Positions 35,421 through 44,010 are shown, counted from the stretch's first letter. The stretch: 64,000 nt of DNA from Sphingomonas bisphenolicum (GCF_024349785.1 NZ_AP018821.1:62001-126000); one strand, 5' to 3'. Notes: generated by a model from the letters alone, not told the origin. Made by a program: numbers and translations.

Positions 35421-35935
35421 CCCGCCTCGGGCCACGGCCCAAACATCAGATCCACCAGCGCCGCGATATCGCTGACGGGCGCAAAGCGCGCGAGCGGCAC
35501 CTCGCGCAGCGCGGGCCGGTCCGCCTTATGGCCGAGCGCATTGCCCTTCGCATGGCGGGTGACCTTCTCCCCTAACGATGGCAGGCCTTGGCCGGGCGGG
35601 GCGCCGAACCAGCGATAGGCCTCGACGGCGAGGCTGCGCGCGTCATGCCGGATCAGCACGGCGCAGCCATTGGGCTTGGCGCCCAGCCGCGTCTGGATGT
35701 CGAAGCTGCGCCGCCTGGCCTGTCCATGCATCGCCTTGAGCTGGACATGCCGCATTATGCCGCGCGCCTCGATGATGAGGTCATAGCCGCTATTGTCGAC
35801 CTCGCTGTGCGAGACCGAAAAATCGAACTCGCCCCGGCGCCATAGCTCGCCGCCGACATCGGCGAGAAATCGATGCTGCAGGATCGTCTCGCGCGTCGCG
35901 GAATAGGTCGAGAGCGCGGCGATCCACGCCTGCAT
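35417..35935 (-). CDS. hypothetical protein with a PD-(D/E)xK-like core
   Basis: The 172-residue protein has FDFSVSHSEVDNSGYDLIIE followed by ARGIMRHVQLKAM. The spaced Asp and the QxK on the following strand resemble restriction-endonuclease-fold proteins, with Gln in the usual Glu position. A function as a nuclease is only a suggestion. The ATG at 35933-35935 starts the frame. It converges with the frameshifted gene ending at 35420 (4-base overlap) and is divergent from the gene at 36031. Confidence 0.6.
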   Translation of the reverse strand: MQAWIAALSTYSATRETILQHRFLADVGGELWRRGEFDFSVSHSEVDNSGYDLIIEARGIMRHVQLKAMHGQARRRSFDIQTRLGAKPNGCAVLIRHDARSLAVEAYRWFGAPPGQGLPSLGEKVTRHAKGNALGHKADRPALREVPLARFAPVSDIAALVDLMFGPWPEAG

Positions 35936-36030
35936 GGGATCTTCCTCCCATTTTGTTCAGCCGGGCGACGAGCCCGGCGCTGCGCGTGCGGCCAGCGGGC
36001 CTGCACTTTTCTCACCATAAGGAGACGATC

Positions 36031-36729
36031 ATGGCGAACAACTATCTCAAGGCGAGCTTCCTGATCGAAGTCACGCCCGCCGAGGCCGCGCTCATCGACT
36101 GCGCCTTTGCAGCGAGCGATCTGCTCGGCGATCTCGGGGACGAGCCCGCGGCGCGCCTTGCGGCCTATTCTGGCCTGGGTCCGGCCTTTGCCACGGCTTT
36201 TCCCCCGGGCGGCGACGATCCGTTCGAGACGTTCCTCGCTCTGTTCGTCGATCCGGCCTATCCGACGTTCGACTGCGATCTGTCCCGATCCGAGTCCCGC
36301 AGCGAGGGCCGTGTCCACCTGCACTTTGCCGGGGAGCAGTTCGCCATCGACGCGGTCGGACACCTTCTCTTCGCCGCCGCCAAATCCGCCCTGCCCTTCG
36401 GTTTTGAGTTCTCGCTCGATTGTGATCGCCTCGTACCCGGCCAGTTCGGCGGGGGTTATGTTGCCATCACCGAGCATGGCGTCAGCTTCGGCCATAGCAG
36501 CGCGCTCCTGGACCGGGCGATCGGGCGCGCACTCGAGGAGGGCGCGGACGGCTATGTGCTGGTCACGCGTCATGCGACCCATGGTCTGAGCTTCTGGAGC
36601 CGCGAGGCCGGGTTCGGGCGGCTCGCCGATGCAAGCATCTTCTCCGGGGCCGAGGCGTCGCGGCTGGACATGCCGATCACCGACGACCAGCCCGAATGGC
36701 TGGCCATGCCCGCGCCGCTCCGGTTTTGA
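36031..36729 (+). CDS. hypothetical protein
   Basis: The 232-residue product is unassigned. It opens with MANNYLKASFLIEVTPAEAA and has a mixed alpha/beta composition with a GGGYVAITEHGVSFGHSSALLD region and a C-terminal tail rich in Pro. No signal peptide or catalytic signature is seen. AAGGAGA precedes ATG 36031. It converges with the secreted-protein gene at 36746. Confidence 0.65.
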   Translation: MANNYLKASFLIEVTPAEAALIDCAFAASDLLGDLGDEPAARLAAYSGLGPAFATAFPPGGDDPFETFLALFVDPAYPTFDCDLSRSESRSEGRVHLHFAGEQFAIDAVGHLLFAAAKSALPFGFEFSLDCDRLVPGQFGGGYVAITEHGVSFGHSSALLDRAIGRALEEGADGYVLVTRHATHGLSFWSREAGFGRLADASIFSGAEASRLDMPITDDQPEWLAMPAPLRF

Positions 36730-36745
36730 TCAGACCGTAACGCGC

Positions 36746-37141
36746 CTAGAGAAAGCTGGCGGGATCGGGGGTTGGCGCCCTGCAGGCCGCGCTTTTCCCC
36801 GTCTTACAAGCTGCAACCTGTTCGCGCCATGCGGCCATGGCGGCCGCATAGGCGTGCCGCTTATGCCGATACTGGGCGTTCCCGATCGCCACGGCCCGCT
36901 GGCGAGCGCGGATCGACCGGTCATAGGCCGCGACGTCATGCTGATATTGGCGTTCCGCCTCCATCAGGGTGATCTGCTGGCGCCGCGCCGTCTCGCGGTT
37001 GAGCTGCCGTGTCGCCTCGACCTCCTGTCGGTCGGGTGTCGCCTGCGCCAGGGCAGGGATCGCGCCGGAGGCGGAACCGGCGAGGACCAAAGCGACGATC
37101 CAGGGGCGGGTTACAACGCTACGCATAAAGGGTTGTGTCAT
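36746..37141 (-). CDS. exported hypothetical protein
   Basis: The 131-residue protein has a clear signal peptide (residues 1-33; RPWIVALVLAGSASGAIPALAQA) followed by a highly charged, probably coiled-coil region (RQLNRETARRQQITLMEAER) and two Cys near the end (ACKTGKSAACRA) that may form a disulfide. AGGAGG lies upstream of the ATG at 37139-37141. It is divergent from the second DUF736 gene. No family is recognised; a small periplasmic structural or stress protein is plausible. Confidence 0.65.
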   Translation of the reverse strand: MTQPFMRSVVTRPWIVALVLAGSASGAIPALAQATPDRQEVEATRQLNRETARRQQITLMEAERQYQHDVAAYDRSIRARQRAVAIGNAQYRHKRHAYAAAMAAWREQVAACKTGKSAACRAPTPDPASFL

Positions 37142-37309
37142 GGACGGCCTCCTGTCCTTCTTCGCGCAAGAAACCTCAACCTCCCCGACAGTTCCTGGAC
37201 GGCAACAAAGGGTTTGTAAGGCCCCGCATCCCCCCGCCCGGGCTCGGGATCTGGGTTGCGCGCCGCCCGTTCTCGCATCCCGCTGCGGCCATCGCCGCCG
37301 AAGGGGCTG

Positions 37310-37850
37310 GCGATGATGGGCGCCTGGCGGCGCCTGCTCGGCCCAGCGGCCGAGGAGAGGAGGGGGAGAGAGGACTGGCGTCCCGGACAAGGGGTTCGAG
37401 GACGCTTTCCAAGGAGAAGTCCCATGAACATCGGTTCCATCGCCAAGAACGCCGCCGGCCACCTCGTCGGCCGCGTCTCCACCCTCACGGTCGAGCTCAC
37501 CATCGCGCTCCGCCCGGTCCACTCGGCCAATCCCAATGCGCCCAAGTTCGAGGTGATGGCGCTGTCGGCCGCGCGCGCCTGGGTCCGCGTCGGCGCACTG
37601 TTCGAGCTCGCCTCGCGCGAGAGCGGCCTAATCTTCTACAATGGCAAGATCGAGGATCCGAGTTTCGCCCAGCCGCTCTATGTCTCGCTGTTCCAGCAGC
37701 AGGACGGCTCCTACAATGTCGTCTGGTCGCGCCCCTCGCGCCGCCGCGAACTTCCCGCCGAAATGGCGATGCCAGCCGACGATGGCCTGCCGCCGCTGCC
37801 GGGCGACGACGCCTCCCAGGCCGCACACGGCGAGCCCGAGGGGCTGGGCG
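37310..37850 (+). repeat. direct repeat copy 2 (leader plus DUF736 gene)
   Basis: This is the second copy of the ~540-base unit described at 32816-33352, in the same orientation. Differences are mostly single bases at third codon positions and in the hairpin loop, which indicates a duplication that is old enough to have drifted but is under coding constraint. The leader hairpin of this copy is CTCGGCC-CAGC-GGCCGAG at 37337-37354, followed by the purine tract to about 37373. Confidence 0.85.
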
Positions 37851-37948
37851 CCTCGACCGCCGGCGACGATTTTGGCGGTGATGACGCACAGGCACTCGCC
37901 CAGGGCCGCCGCGGCCGCCGCCAGCGCGCGGTCGAAACCGCCGATTGA
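37424..37948 (+). CDS. DUF736 family protein (copy 2)
   Basis: The 174-residue protein is almost the same as the one at 32932-33390 through the DUF736 core, then has a longer tail: acidic DDFGGDDAQALAQ followed by basic RRGRRGRRQRAVE (abbreviated). The Arg-rich end could contact nucleic acid. Function is unknown. AAGGAG lies upstream of ATG 37424. Two hairpins follow the stop. Confidence 0.85.
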   Translation: MNIGSIAKNAAGHLVGRVSTLTVELTIALRPVHSANPNAPKFEVMALSAARAWVRVGALFELASRESGLIFYNGKIEDPSFAQPLYVSLFQQQDGSYNVVWSRPSRRRELPAEMAMPADDGLPPLPGDDASQAAHGEPEGLGASTAGDDFGGDDAQALAQGRRGRRQRAVETAD

Positions 37949-37967
37949 CCGCAACCATCCTCTTCCC

Positions 37968-38039
37968 TTTCCGCGCCGCGCCTCCGGCGCGGAAAGCCCC
38001 TGGCAGGATCCGCCGCGGTTCCCCGCGCAGCGGGTCCTG
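37968..38039. terminator. two hairpins between convergent genes
   Basis: TTTCCGCGCC (37968-37977) pairs perfectly with GGCGCGGAAA (37986-37995). A second hairpin pairs CAGGA-CCGC with GCGG-TCCTG across about 38004-38039. They lie between the DUF736 gene (plus) and the permease gene (minus), so a bidirectional termination role is likely. T-runs are weak. Confidence 0.5.
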
Positions 38040-38076
38040 TCCTTATTCCGCCTGGAAAGGGCCGACCCAGTCCGGC

Positions 38077-39384
38077 TCAGAACGGAAAAAAGGCCTGGAT
38101 CGCGAGGATCGCCACGGTCGCGGTCAGGAGGTTGAGCGGCAGGCCGACCCGGACGAAGTCCATATAGCGATAGCCCGCCATCTGGTAGACGATGACATTG
38201 GTCTGGTAGCCGAAAGGGGTCGCGAAAGCGGCGCTCGCAGCCATCATGACTCCGACCAGAAAGGGCCGCGGGCTGACGCCGAGACTGTCGGCCAGCGCCA
38301 CGGCGACAGGCGTCACGAGCACCGCCACGGTCGCGTTGGACAGAAGCTCGGTCAGCACCATCGTGGCGAGGTAGAGCACGATCAGCGCGACCAGCGGGCT
38401 CAGCCCGTGGACGCTGGAAATCAGGAACTCCGAGGCCTCGCCCGCCAGCCCGCTCGATTCCATGGCGATGCCGATCACCACCATGCCCGCTATGAGGATC
38501 AGGATTTCCGGACGCAGTCCGCCATAGGCCTCGTCGGCGCTGATCACGCGCAGCAGGATCAGAAGGACCGCGCCGCTGAGCGCCGTCGCCGCGATCGGTG
38601 CGACCCCGAACGCCGCCAGCGCGATCGCGCCGGCAAAGATCGCAAAGGCCATCGCGGCCTTGAGCGGTTGGAAGGGGCGCTTTTGCGCGAACAGCGTCGC
38701 GTCGCCGACCTGGGCATTGCCGATATGGACGGGTTCGAGCGGCCCAGGCTCGCGGTCCCGCTCGTCGCTCTCATGCGCCCGCAGCAGCCGGCCGCTGACG
38801 AAATAGAGATAGAGCCCGCCGACCAGGGCGATCGGCAGGCCCACGGGCGTGATCTCGAAAATGCCGAAGCGCGCCTGTCCGGCAATGCTCGCCATGTCGT
38901 CGACGAGAAGGTTCGTCGAAGTGCCCACCAGCGTGCAGCAGCCGGTGAGGACGGTGATGTAGGACAGCGGCATCAGATAGCGCTTGGGCGACTGTCCCAG
39001 GGTGCGCGCGATATCGCGGATCACCGGCGCGCCCAGCACCACGATCGGCGTCGAATTGAGAAAACAGGAGAGGCCGCCGATCATCGAGAGGAGCAGCCAC
39101 ACCCCCTTGGCGCCCAGGCGCCGGCAGAGACCGACGCCGAGTTCGATGGCGCGGTCGAGCAGGCCTGAGAGCTCCAGCGCATAGGCAATGACGAACAGCG
39201 AGGCGAGGGCGATGATGGCGGGACTGGCAAAAGCGCCCTGCACGTCGACCGGTCGCACGACCCCGGTCATGAGGAGGATCGCCGCGCCTGCAAGCGCCAC
39301 GACGTCGGCGCGCAGCCGGTCCCAGATCATCACGCCGACCACGCCGACCAGCACGAGCAAGGTGAGAATTTGATCGATCGTCAT
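38077..39384 (-). CDS. SLC13/DASS-family permease (anion transporter-like)
   Basis: The 435-residue protein is an integral membrane protein with about 10-12 segments. Both halves carry the family's hairpin motifs: CFLNSTPIVVLGAPV with GTSTNLLVDD in the first half, and ELLSNATVAVLVTPVAVALA with ATPFGYQTN in the second. SLC13 permeases are ion-coupled carriers of carboxylates, sulfate or related anions. Many bacterial members carry two TrkA-C domains in the middle and are near 590 residues; this one lacks them and has only a short charged loop (RAHESDERDREPG). The substrate cannot be deduced. The gene is divergent from the anchored protein at 39487. Confidence 0.85.
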   Translation of the reverse strand: MTIDQILTLLVLVGVVGVMIWDRLRADVVALAGAAILLMTGVVRPVDVQGAFASPAIIALASLFVIAYALELSGLLDRAIELGVGLCRRLGAKGVWLLLSMIGGLSCFLNSTPIVVLGAPVIRDIARTLGQSPKRYLMPLSYITVLTGCCTLVGTSTNLLVDDMASIAGQARFGIFEITPVGLPIALVGGLYLYFVSGRLLRAHESDERDREPGPLEPVHIGNAQVGDATLFAQKRPFQPLKAAMAFAIFAGAIALAAFGVAPIAATALSGAVLLILLRVISADEAYGGLRPEILILIAGMVVIGIAMESSGLAGEASEFLISSVHGLSPLVALIVLYLATMVLTELLSNATVAVLVTPVAVALADSLGVSPRPFLVGVMMAASAAFATPFGYQTNVIVYQMAGYRYMDFVRVGLPLNLLTATVAILAIQAFFPF

Positions 39385-39486
39385 CGCGTCCCTGCCTCGA
39401 ACCCAGGTCAGCCCCTGTCAACGCCCGGTCAAAAGAAACAGGCCGGGCGGGGTGGAGCCGGCCTTGCAATTTGGTATCACCCGGAC

Positions 39487-40413
39487 ATGCGCGAGCCCAA
39501 TCTCAGGACCAGCCGTCTTGCCATTGCCGGCGGCCTCGTGGCCGCGCTCGCGCTGGCGGGCGGGGGATTCCTGCTCGGGCGCAGTACGTCGCCGAGGCCA
39601 GACAGCGCGCCGCCGCCCGCGCTCCAGCCCGCGCCGCCGTCGCCGGCCCAGCCTGAACCGCCGCATATTCTGGGCCGCGCGGACCTCCTCGCGCTCGCCG
39701 CCAAGGCGGCCGATGCCGCCGCATCGGGGCAGGCGCTGCCGACCGGCCTGCAGGGCAAGCGGTTCGAGCTCGCCCTCCCTTTCGGCTGTGCCGGGCCTGC
39801 CGCTGCCGACAGCGCCGCGCCCGTGCGCTGGCGCTATGACGCCGCGCAGCAGACCCTGCGCGTTCATGTCGCGCCCGCCCGCTGGTCGCTGGCCGACTGG
39901 GGGCTTGCTCCGGATAAGGGCGGGGACGGGACGAGCGGCGAAGGGGATACGGGCGTCGACGCCAGGGCGGGGGAAGCGGCCGGGCAGGCCCGGCTCGAGG
40001 GCTTCTGGATCGAGCGGCCCTGGTCTAGCGCCGAGACCTGTCCGCCCGTTCCTCCCGGACCGGCTGCAAGCGAGGGTGCATCTGCGCCCCTGCTCCCGCC
40101 TGAGCAGACGCTGGCCTTTGCGCAATGGCGCACCGAGGCAGGGCGCACCGATACGGCGCGGGCCGGGCGGGCCTATGACCTGGTCAAGCGCTTGGCGCCG
40201 GACGCAGCGCCCGGGCCGAAGGGGCTCCGTATCCGGCTCATCGGCCGGGTCGCCCGCCTTCCGGATGGCGGCAGCCTGCGCTGCACCCAGGCCGCCGGGC
40301 CGGGTCAGCGCCCGGTGTGCCTGCTCGCCGTCACGCTCGACGAGGTGCGCATCGAGAACCCCGCCGATGAGGCTGTGCTCGGCACCTGGGCGGAGGCTAT
40401 CGTCCAACCCTGA
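39487..40413 (+). CDS. membrane-anchored hypothetical protein
   Basis: The 308-residue protein has one N-terminal hydrophobic segment (about residues 10-30; LAIAGGLVAALALAGGGFLL), then a Pro-rich linker, then a soluble, presumably periplasmic domain of unknown family with three or four Cys. It contains a glycine/acidic insert (DKGGDGTSGEGDTG). The ATG at 39487 was chosen because it directly precedes a basic residue run and the membrane segment. I recognise no family. Confidence 0.6.
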   Translation: MREPNLRTSRLAIAGGLVAALALAGGGFLLGRSTSPRPDSAPPPALQPAPPSPAQPEPPHILGRADLLALAAKAADAAASGQALPTGLQGKRFELALPFGCAGPAAADSAAPVRWRYDAAQQTLRVHVAPARWSLADWGLAPDKGGDGTSGEGDTGVDARAGEAAGQARLEGFWIERPWSSAETCPPVPPGPAASEGASAPLLPPEQTLAFAQWRTEAGRTDTARAGRAYDLVKRLAPDAAPGPKGLRIRLIGRVARLPDGGSLRCTQAAGPGQRPVCLLAVTLDEVRIENPADEAVLGTWAEAIVQP

Positions 40414-40907
40414 CCGCGCACGGGCGTCGATGCGGAGCTCCCGCCCAAGCCGATAGCCCGGGCGGGCGAGGGCCGCCTGCTTCGCGCAAGGTCGCCGGGC
40501 CCCGGGGCCGCATCGTATCTCAAGGGAACCCGTCGGCGCGCCATTGGTCGCTCGCCCTGCGCCCGCGTCGGGGTCGGTCTGCCGGCGCATGAGCCTCGCC
40601 CGCCGCGCCGGGTGCCAGGGCCAGCGCCACAGGGTTCCGATCCTTGGGGGCGGCCAGATGATTGTCCGGTCACCGCCGGCCAGGGCTGCCAGCGTCCCTT
40701 CCGCGCCGTTGACGTGACACCTGCGGCGAGGGGACCGGGCCCGGCAACCCCGTTCCAGGCGCCCGTGTTGCCGCTGCGCGGCGGCCCGCGCCAGCGCCTT
40801 CCAGGGGTTCCCCTCCCGCGCTGCGCGCGTCGGTGCAGGTCCCAGCCCCACGCCGCCAATCGGTGTCACCGGCGGGAAGGAACGCCGGCAACCCAAGGAG
40901 GCTCATC
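40414..40907. other. 494-bp GC-rich gap upstream of ssb
   Basis: The stretch is extremely GC-rich with many short palindromes (for example around 40497-40510 and 40748-40800) and no credible gene on either strand; the open frames are basic, Pro/Arg/Gly-rich and typical of antisense readings. The ssb ribosome-binding site (AAGGAGG) closes it. No obvious promoter box is seen. It could hold a structured leader. Confidence 0.4.
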
Positions 40908-41234
40908 ATGAACGAAGTCAATCTCACCGGCCGCGTCGCCAAGGATCCGCAGACCCCCTCGGGCAATGGCCCCGTCACCCTCATCGTCGCGACCGACCGG
41001 GTCAAGCTCAAGGACGGCAAGACCTATATCGACGAGGCGACCGGCTACACGGCCAAGACCACCGAGTTCCACAAGGTCACCTGCTTCAACGGCCAGGGCA
41101 AGGCCGCGGCCACGCGCAAGAAGGGCGACGTCGTCGCCATTTCGGGCTATCTGCACTATTCGAGCTGGGAAGACCGCGACGGCAACGCCCGCTACGGCGC
41201 CGAGGTCATCGCCGACCGGCTCCACTTCTTCTGA
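40908..41234 (+). CDS. ssb: short single-stranded DNA-binding protein
   Basis: The 108-residue protein is an OB-fold SSB: MNEVNLTGRVAKDP, ATDRVKLKDGKTYID, FHKVTCFNGQGKAA, KKGDVVAISGYLHYSSWEDRDG. It would coat single-stranded DNA. It ends at DRLHFF, so it lacks the disordered linker and acidic DDDIPF-like tip through which housekeeping SSBs recruit partners. Plasmid SSBs in leading regions protect incoming single strands. ATG 40908 has AAGGAGG upstream. The NYN-domain gene follows after 95 bases on the same strand. Confidence 0.85.
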   Translation: MNEVNLTGRVAKDPQTPSGNGPVTLIVATDRVKLKDGKTYIDEATGYTAKTTEFHKVTCFNGQGKAAATRKKGDVVAISGYLHYSSWEDRDGNARYGAEVIADRLHFF

Positions 41235-41328
41235 CAGGCGCCGGGCGGCGCCCATGCGCCGCCCTTCGCTGGCCACAGGTGCGCATCCCTCGCGCGCCTG
41301 CGGCACTCTCTTGCACAAAGGACCGCTC

Positions 41329-42201
41329 TTGGAACCCGACACGCCCCTCGCCGCCACACCCAGCCGCCGCATCGCGCTTCTCATCGACGCCGACAATGTG
41401 AGCCATGCCAAGATCGGGGCCATCCTCGCCGAGCTCAGCAAATATGGCACCGCCAATATCCGCCGCGCCTATGGCAACTGGGCGGCGGCGACGCTCAAGG
41501 GCTGGACCGGAAAGCTCCACGATTTCGCGATCCGTCCGATCCAGCAGTTCAGCTATTCCACCGGCAAGAACGCCACCGATATCGCGCTCGTCATCGACGC
41601 GATGGAACTGCTCTATACTCAGGACCTGGACGCCTTCGCGATCGCGTCGAGCGATGCCGACTTCACGCCGCTGATCATGCAGCTCAAGGCCAATGGCCAT
41701 GAGGTCTACGGGTTCGGCGAGCGCAAGACGCCGACGCCTTTCGTCAACGCCTGCACTACTTTCCTCTTCCTTGACGGCCTCGAGGACAGCACCCCGCCTG
41801 CCGAAGCGGAGGTAGAGGCTCCGGCTGCTGCGCAGCCGAAGGGGCGCGGTCGCCGCAAGGCGGCGCCTGCCACTGCGCCGGCGGCTGCCGCCGCGCCTGC
41901 CGCTCCGCCAGAAGCGCCGACGACGCCCGGCGCCAAGTCGCTCGCGCAGGACAGCAAGCTCATCACCACCCTGCGCGGCGCGGTCGAGGCCGCCGCCCGC
42001 GACGATGGCTGGGCGCACATGGCGGCGGCCGGCAGCGCGGTAAAGCGCCAGGCGCCGATCGATCCGCGCAACTATGGGGTCAAGAATTTCCCCCGGCTGT
42101 TCGAGGCGACCGGCCTGTTCGTCATCATGAAGGGCGACAACGGCCAGACCTATGTCGCGGACAAGCGCAACACCGACCGCGCGGCCAAGCCCGGCGGCTA
42201 G
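41329..42201 (+). CDS. NYN-domain (LabA/DUF88) protein with OST-HTH/LOTUS-like C-terminus
   Basis: The 290-residue protein has an N-terminal NYN/PIN-like nuclease domain: RRIALLIDADNVSHAKIGAI with the key Asp pair, KNATDIALVIDAMELLY, and AIASSDADFTPLIMQLK with its conserved Asp residues, all metal-binding positions. A Pro/Ala linker (about residues 155-205) leads to a C-terminal LOTUS/OST-HTH-like domain (RQAPIDPRNYGVKNFPRLFE, FVIMKGDNGQTYV), which in other proteins binds RNA. An RNA-processing or RNA-decay role is expected. The start is taken as TTG at 41329 because AAAGGA lies seven bases upstream; an in-frame TTG at 41311 is an alternative. It is downstream of ssb. Confidence 0.8.
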   Translation: MEPDTPLAATPSRRIALLIDADNVSHAKIGAILAELSKYGTANIRRAYGNWAAATLKGWTGKLHDFAIRPIQQFSYSTGKNATDIALVIDAMELLYTQDLDAFAIASSDADFTPLIMQLKANGHEVYGFGERKTPTPFVNACTTFLFLDGLEDSTPPAEAEVEAPAAAQPKGRGRRKAAPATAPAAAAAPAAPPEAPTTPGAKSLAQDSKLITTLRGAVEAAARDDGWAHMAAAGSAVKRQAPIDPRNYGVKNFPRLFEATGLFVIMKGDNGQTYVADKRNTDRAAKPGG

Positions 42202-42222
42202 GCCGGATACCGGGCCGGGCGC

Positions 42223-42438
42223 TCAGCGCGGCCCGGCCTGCGCCCGCAGATGGGCGATGATCCGCGTCCATTCCTCGCCATGGGCCACGCCCGGGTCCGC
42301 GATCGCGGCGAGGACGGTCCGGACCTGCGGCAGGAAGCTTTGCCACATCGGCGCGCCTTCGAAGCGGATATCGCACGCCAGGCCCTCCGCCTCGCACAGC
42401 GCCCGCGCGGCGCGCTCGCTGCCCCTGCCTTTGACCAT
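42223..42438 (-). CDS. small hypothetical protein (possible)
   Basis: The 71-residue frame MVKGRGSERAARALCEAEGL...EEWTRIIAHLRAQAGPR reads like a natural helical protein, unlike the surrounding frames. There is no good ribosome-binding site, and the frame stays open upstream, so the start is unsure. It converges with the NYN gene. It is not recognised. Confidence 0.4.
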   Translation of the reverse strand: MVKGRGSERAARALCEAEGLACDIRFEGAPMWQSFLPQVRTVLAAIADPGVAHGEEWTRIIAHLRAQAGPR

Positions 42439-42987
42439 GATCTTGGTATCCCGGATTTGCCGCCGCCCGAGTCCCTGACCGGCGTCCGGTCTCGAAAATA
42501 GTCCTCTGGCCTGGCCCGCGCCAGCGATCTTGCGGGCAGGGCGATCCTCGATAGTCCGGGCCGGGTTGGATATCCCGTCGTCGGCGTGGCGGGGCGCGGT
42601 GAACGGGATGGGGACGACGCATCCCGGCCGCCGGCCGGGACCGGCGCTCTAGTCGCTGGCGCTCCCGGAGCCGCGCCTGCGCCGCGTCTCCGCCCTGCCG
42701 GGTGACGATCACCTTGCGGGGGCGCCAACCGGATCCACCAGTTTTCTATTTATCTCTCTCTAGTCGTCCAAGTGTGGCGTGCGGGGATCGGCGCTCGTCA
42801 AGGATGAGCGGTCCCCCCAATTTTGACGGGGCCGCCGCGTGCCGCGCCGACTCCGACAAAATCGGTTCCCCCACTCCCCGCAGAGCGGCGGCGACCGGAG
42901 ACCGGTCGCCGTCCCTGACCAGCTTGACCGCCGCACGCCCGGAGGAGGGCCTCATCGAACGGATGAGACACTCACACGGAGGCACTC
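42439..42987. other. 549-bp gap upstream of the DUF2493 gene
   Basis: The left half is GC-rich without a gene. An AT-rich patch (TTTTCTATTTATCTC, about 42740-42757) looks like a promoter. It is followed ~40 bases later by the conserved leader element at 42799-42875 and then by a GC palindrome (GACCGG...CCGGTC, about 42893-42908). The arrangement parallels the gap upstream of the gene at 45351. Confidence 0.4.
42799..42875 (+). promoter_or_regulatory. conserved leader element, copy A
   Basis: TCAAGGAT....GGTCCCCCCAATTTTG (42799-42825), then GCCGCCGC, then GACAAAATCGG (42855-42865) and CCCCC. CCAATTTTG and CAAAATCGG can pair with one mismatch to close a loop of about 30 bases. The same elements in the same order occur at 45167-45250 upstream of a different gene. 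Both lie 100-115 bases from the start codon. Confidence 0.5.
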
Positions 42988-43962
42988 ATGACCAACTTCA
43001 CCAACTTCGCCGATCTCGCCAGCTTCATCGCCGCAAGCCGCGACAATGACGACGCCAGCCGCAATTATGGAGCCGCCTTCATCGAGCATAGCGAGATGGC
43101 CAAGCTCTCCATCGTCGAGGCGCCCGAAGCGCTCGACATGCCCGACCCGGAGCAGGTCCGCGCCGCGGTCGACATGATGATGCAGACGATGTTCGACGTC
43201 CTGCGCGACACCAGGATGGAGGCCTATGCCGCCGATCTCGCCTGGGGCTTTGCCAACAGCTTCCATGTCGTGGCCAAGCGCATCGAGGGCCGCGAGGATG
43301 ACGCCGCCAAGGCGCTCGGGGAGCTCGCGCGCCACTACGACCCCTCGGAAATCTACGCGACGGAACTCGAGGACACGCAGCTGCTCTGCCAGACGCTGCA
43401 GGGATGCCGCGAAGCGATGGAATGCATGCGCGACCATGCCGCCGAAGTCTACCGGGTCGAGACCGGCAAGCCCTTCTCGCCCGTCAAAGGCAGCCGGGTA
43501 TCCTCCGCGCTCAGCGCCTCGATGATCGACGCGCGCGATTATCTCGCAGGACGGGCCCGGACGCGCCGCGAACAGTTCGCGCCCGATGGTCCGGTGGTGA
43601 TCTTCTCGGGCGGCCAGGTCTGGGAAGATCATGACCTGCTCTACAAGGGCCTCGACCGCATCAAGACGCGCATCCCCGAGATGATCCTCGCCACGACCGC
43701 GCAGGCCAAGGGCTGCGATGCCATCGCCCACGCCTGGGCCGCCGCTCGCGGCGTCAAGGTCATCCAGTTCCGCCTGGACCGCAGCCAGGGCAACCGCGCC
43801 GCCTTCGTCCGCAACGACCGGCTGGTGAACCTCAAGCCCGTCGAAGCGGTCATCTGCGAGGGCTCGGGCATCCAGATGAACCTCGCCCAGAAGCTGCGCC
43901 AGGCGGGGGTTCCGCTCCACGTCGTCAATCTCGCCCACCAGCGGACGGCCAAGCGGGCATGA
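42988..43962 (+). CDS. DUF2493 / SLOG-family protein
   Basis: The 324-residue protein has an N-terminal helical region (residues 1-190) and a C-terminal SLOG-like Rossmann domain of the DUF2493 type: VVIFSGGQVWEDHDLLYKGL, ATTAQAKGCDAIAHAWAAAR and KVIQFRLD. SLOG domains bind nucleotide-derived ligands and occur in DprA and in several conflict systems; DUF2493 proteins are frequent on plasmids and their ligand is unknown. GGAGG precedes ATG 42988. The conserved leader and a probable promoter lie upstream, and a strong terminator-like hairpin follows. Confidence 0.85.
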   Translation: MTNFTNFADLASFIAASRDNDDASRNYGAAFIEHSEMAKLSIVEAPEALDMPDPEQVRAAVDMMMQTMFDVLRDTRMEAYAADLAWGFANSFHVVAKRIEGREDDAAKALGELARHYDPSEIYATELEDTQLLCQTLQGCREAMECMRDHAAEVYRVETGKPFSPVKGSRVSSALSASMIDARDYLAGRARTRREQFAPDGPVVIFSGGQVWEDHDLLYKGLDRIKTRIPEMILATTAQAKGCDAIAHAWAAARGVKVIQFRLDRSQGNRAAFVRNDRLVNLKPVEAVICEGSGIQMNLAQKLRQAGVPLHVVNLAHQRTAKRA

Positions 43963-43969
43963 GCCCATC

Positions 43970-44010
43970 GGAGAGGCTCCGGCTCAGGCCGGGGCCTCTC
44001 CTCCTTCTTT
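43970..44010 (+). terminator. terminator after the DUF2493 gene
   Basis: GGAGAGGC-TCCGGC (43970-43983) pairs with GCCGG-GGCCTCTCC (to 44001), followed by CTTCTTTTCG. It lies eight bases after the stop codon. Confidence 0.7.

Noticed and set aside
39418..40896. Long minus-strand open frame over the anchored protein and the ssb upstream gap
   Set aside because: Composition is Arg/Gly/Pro-rich without domains, and the plus-strand gene at 39487 has a membrane anchor and natural composition.
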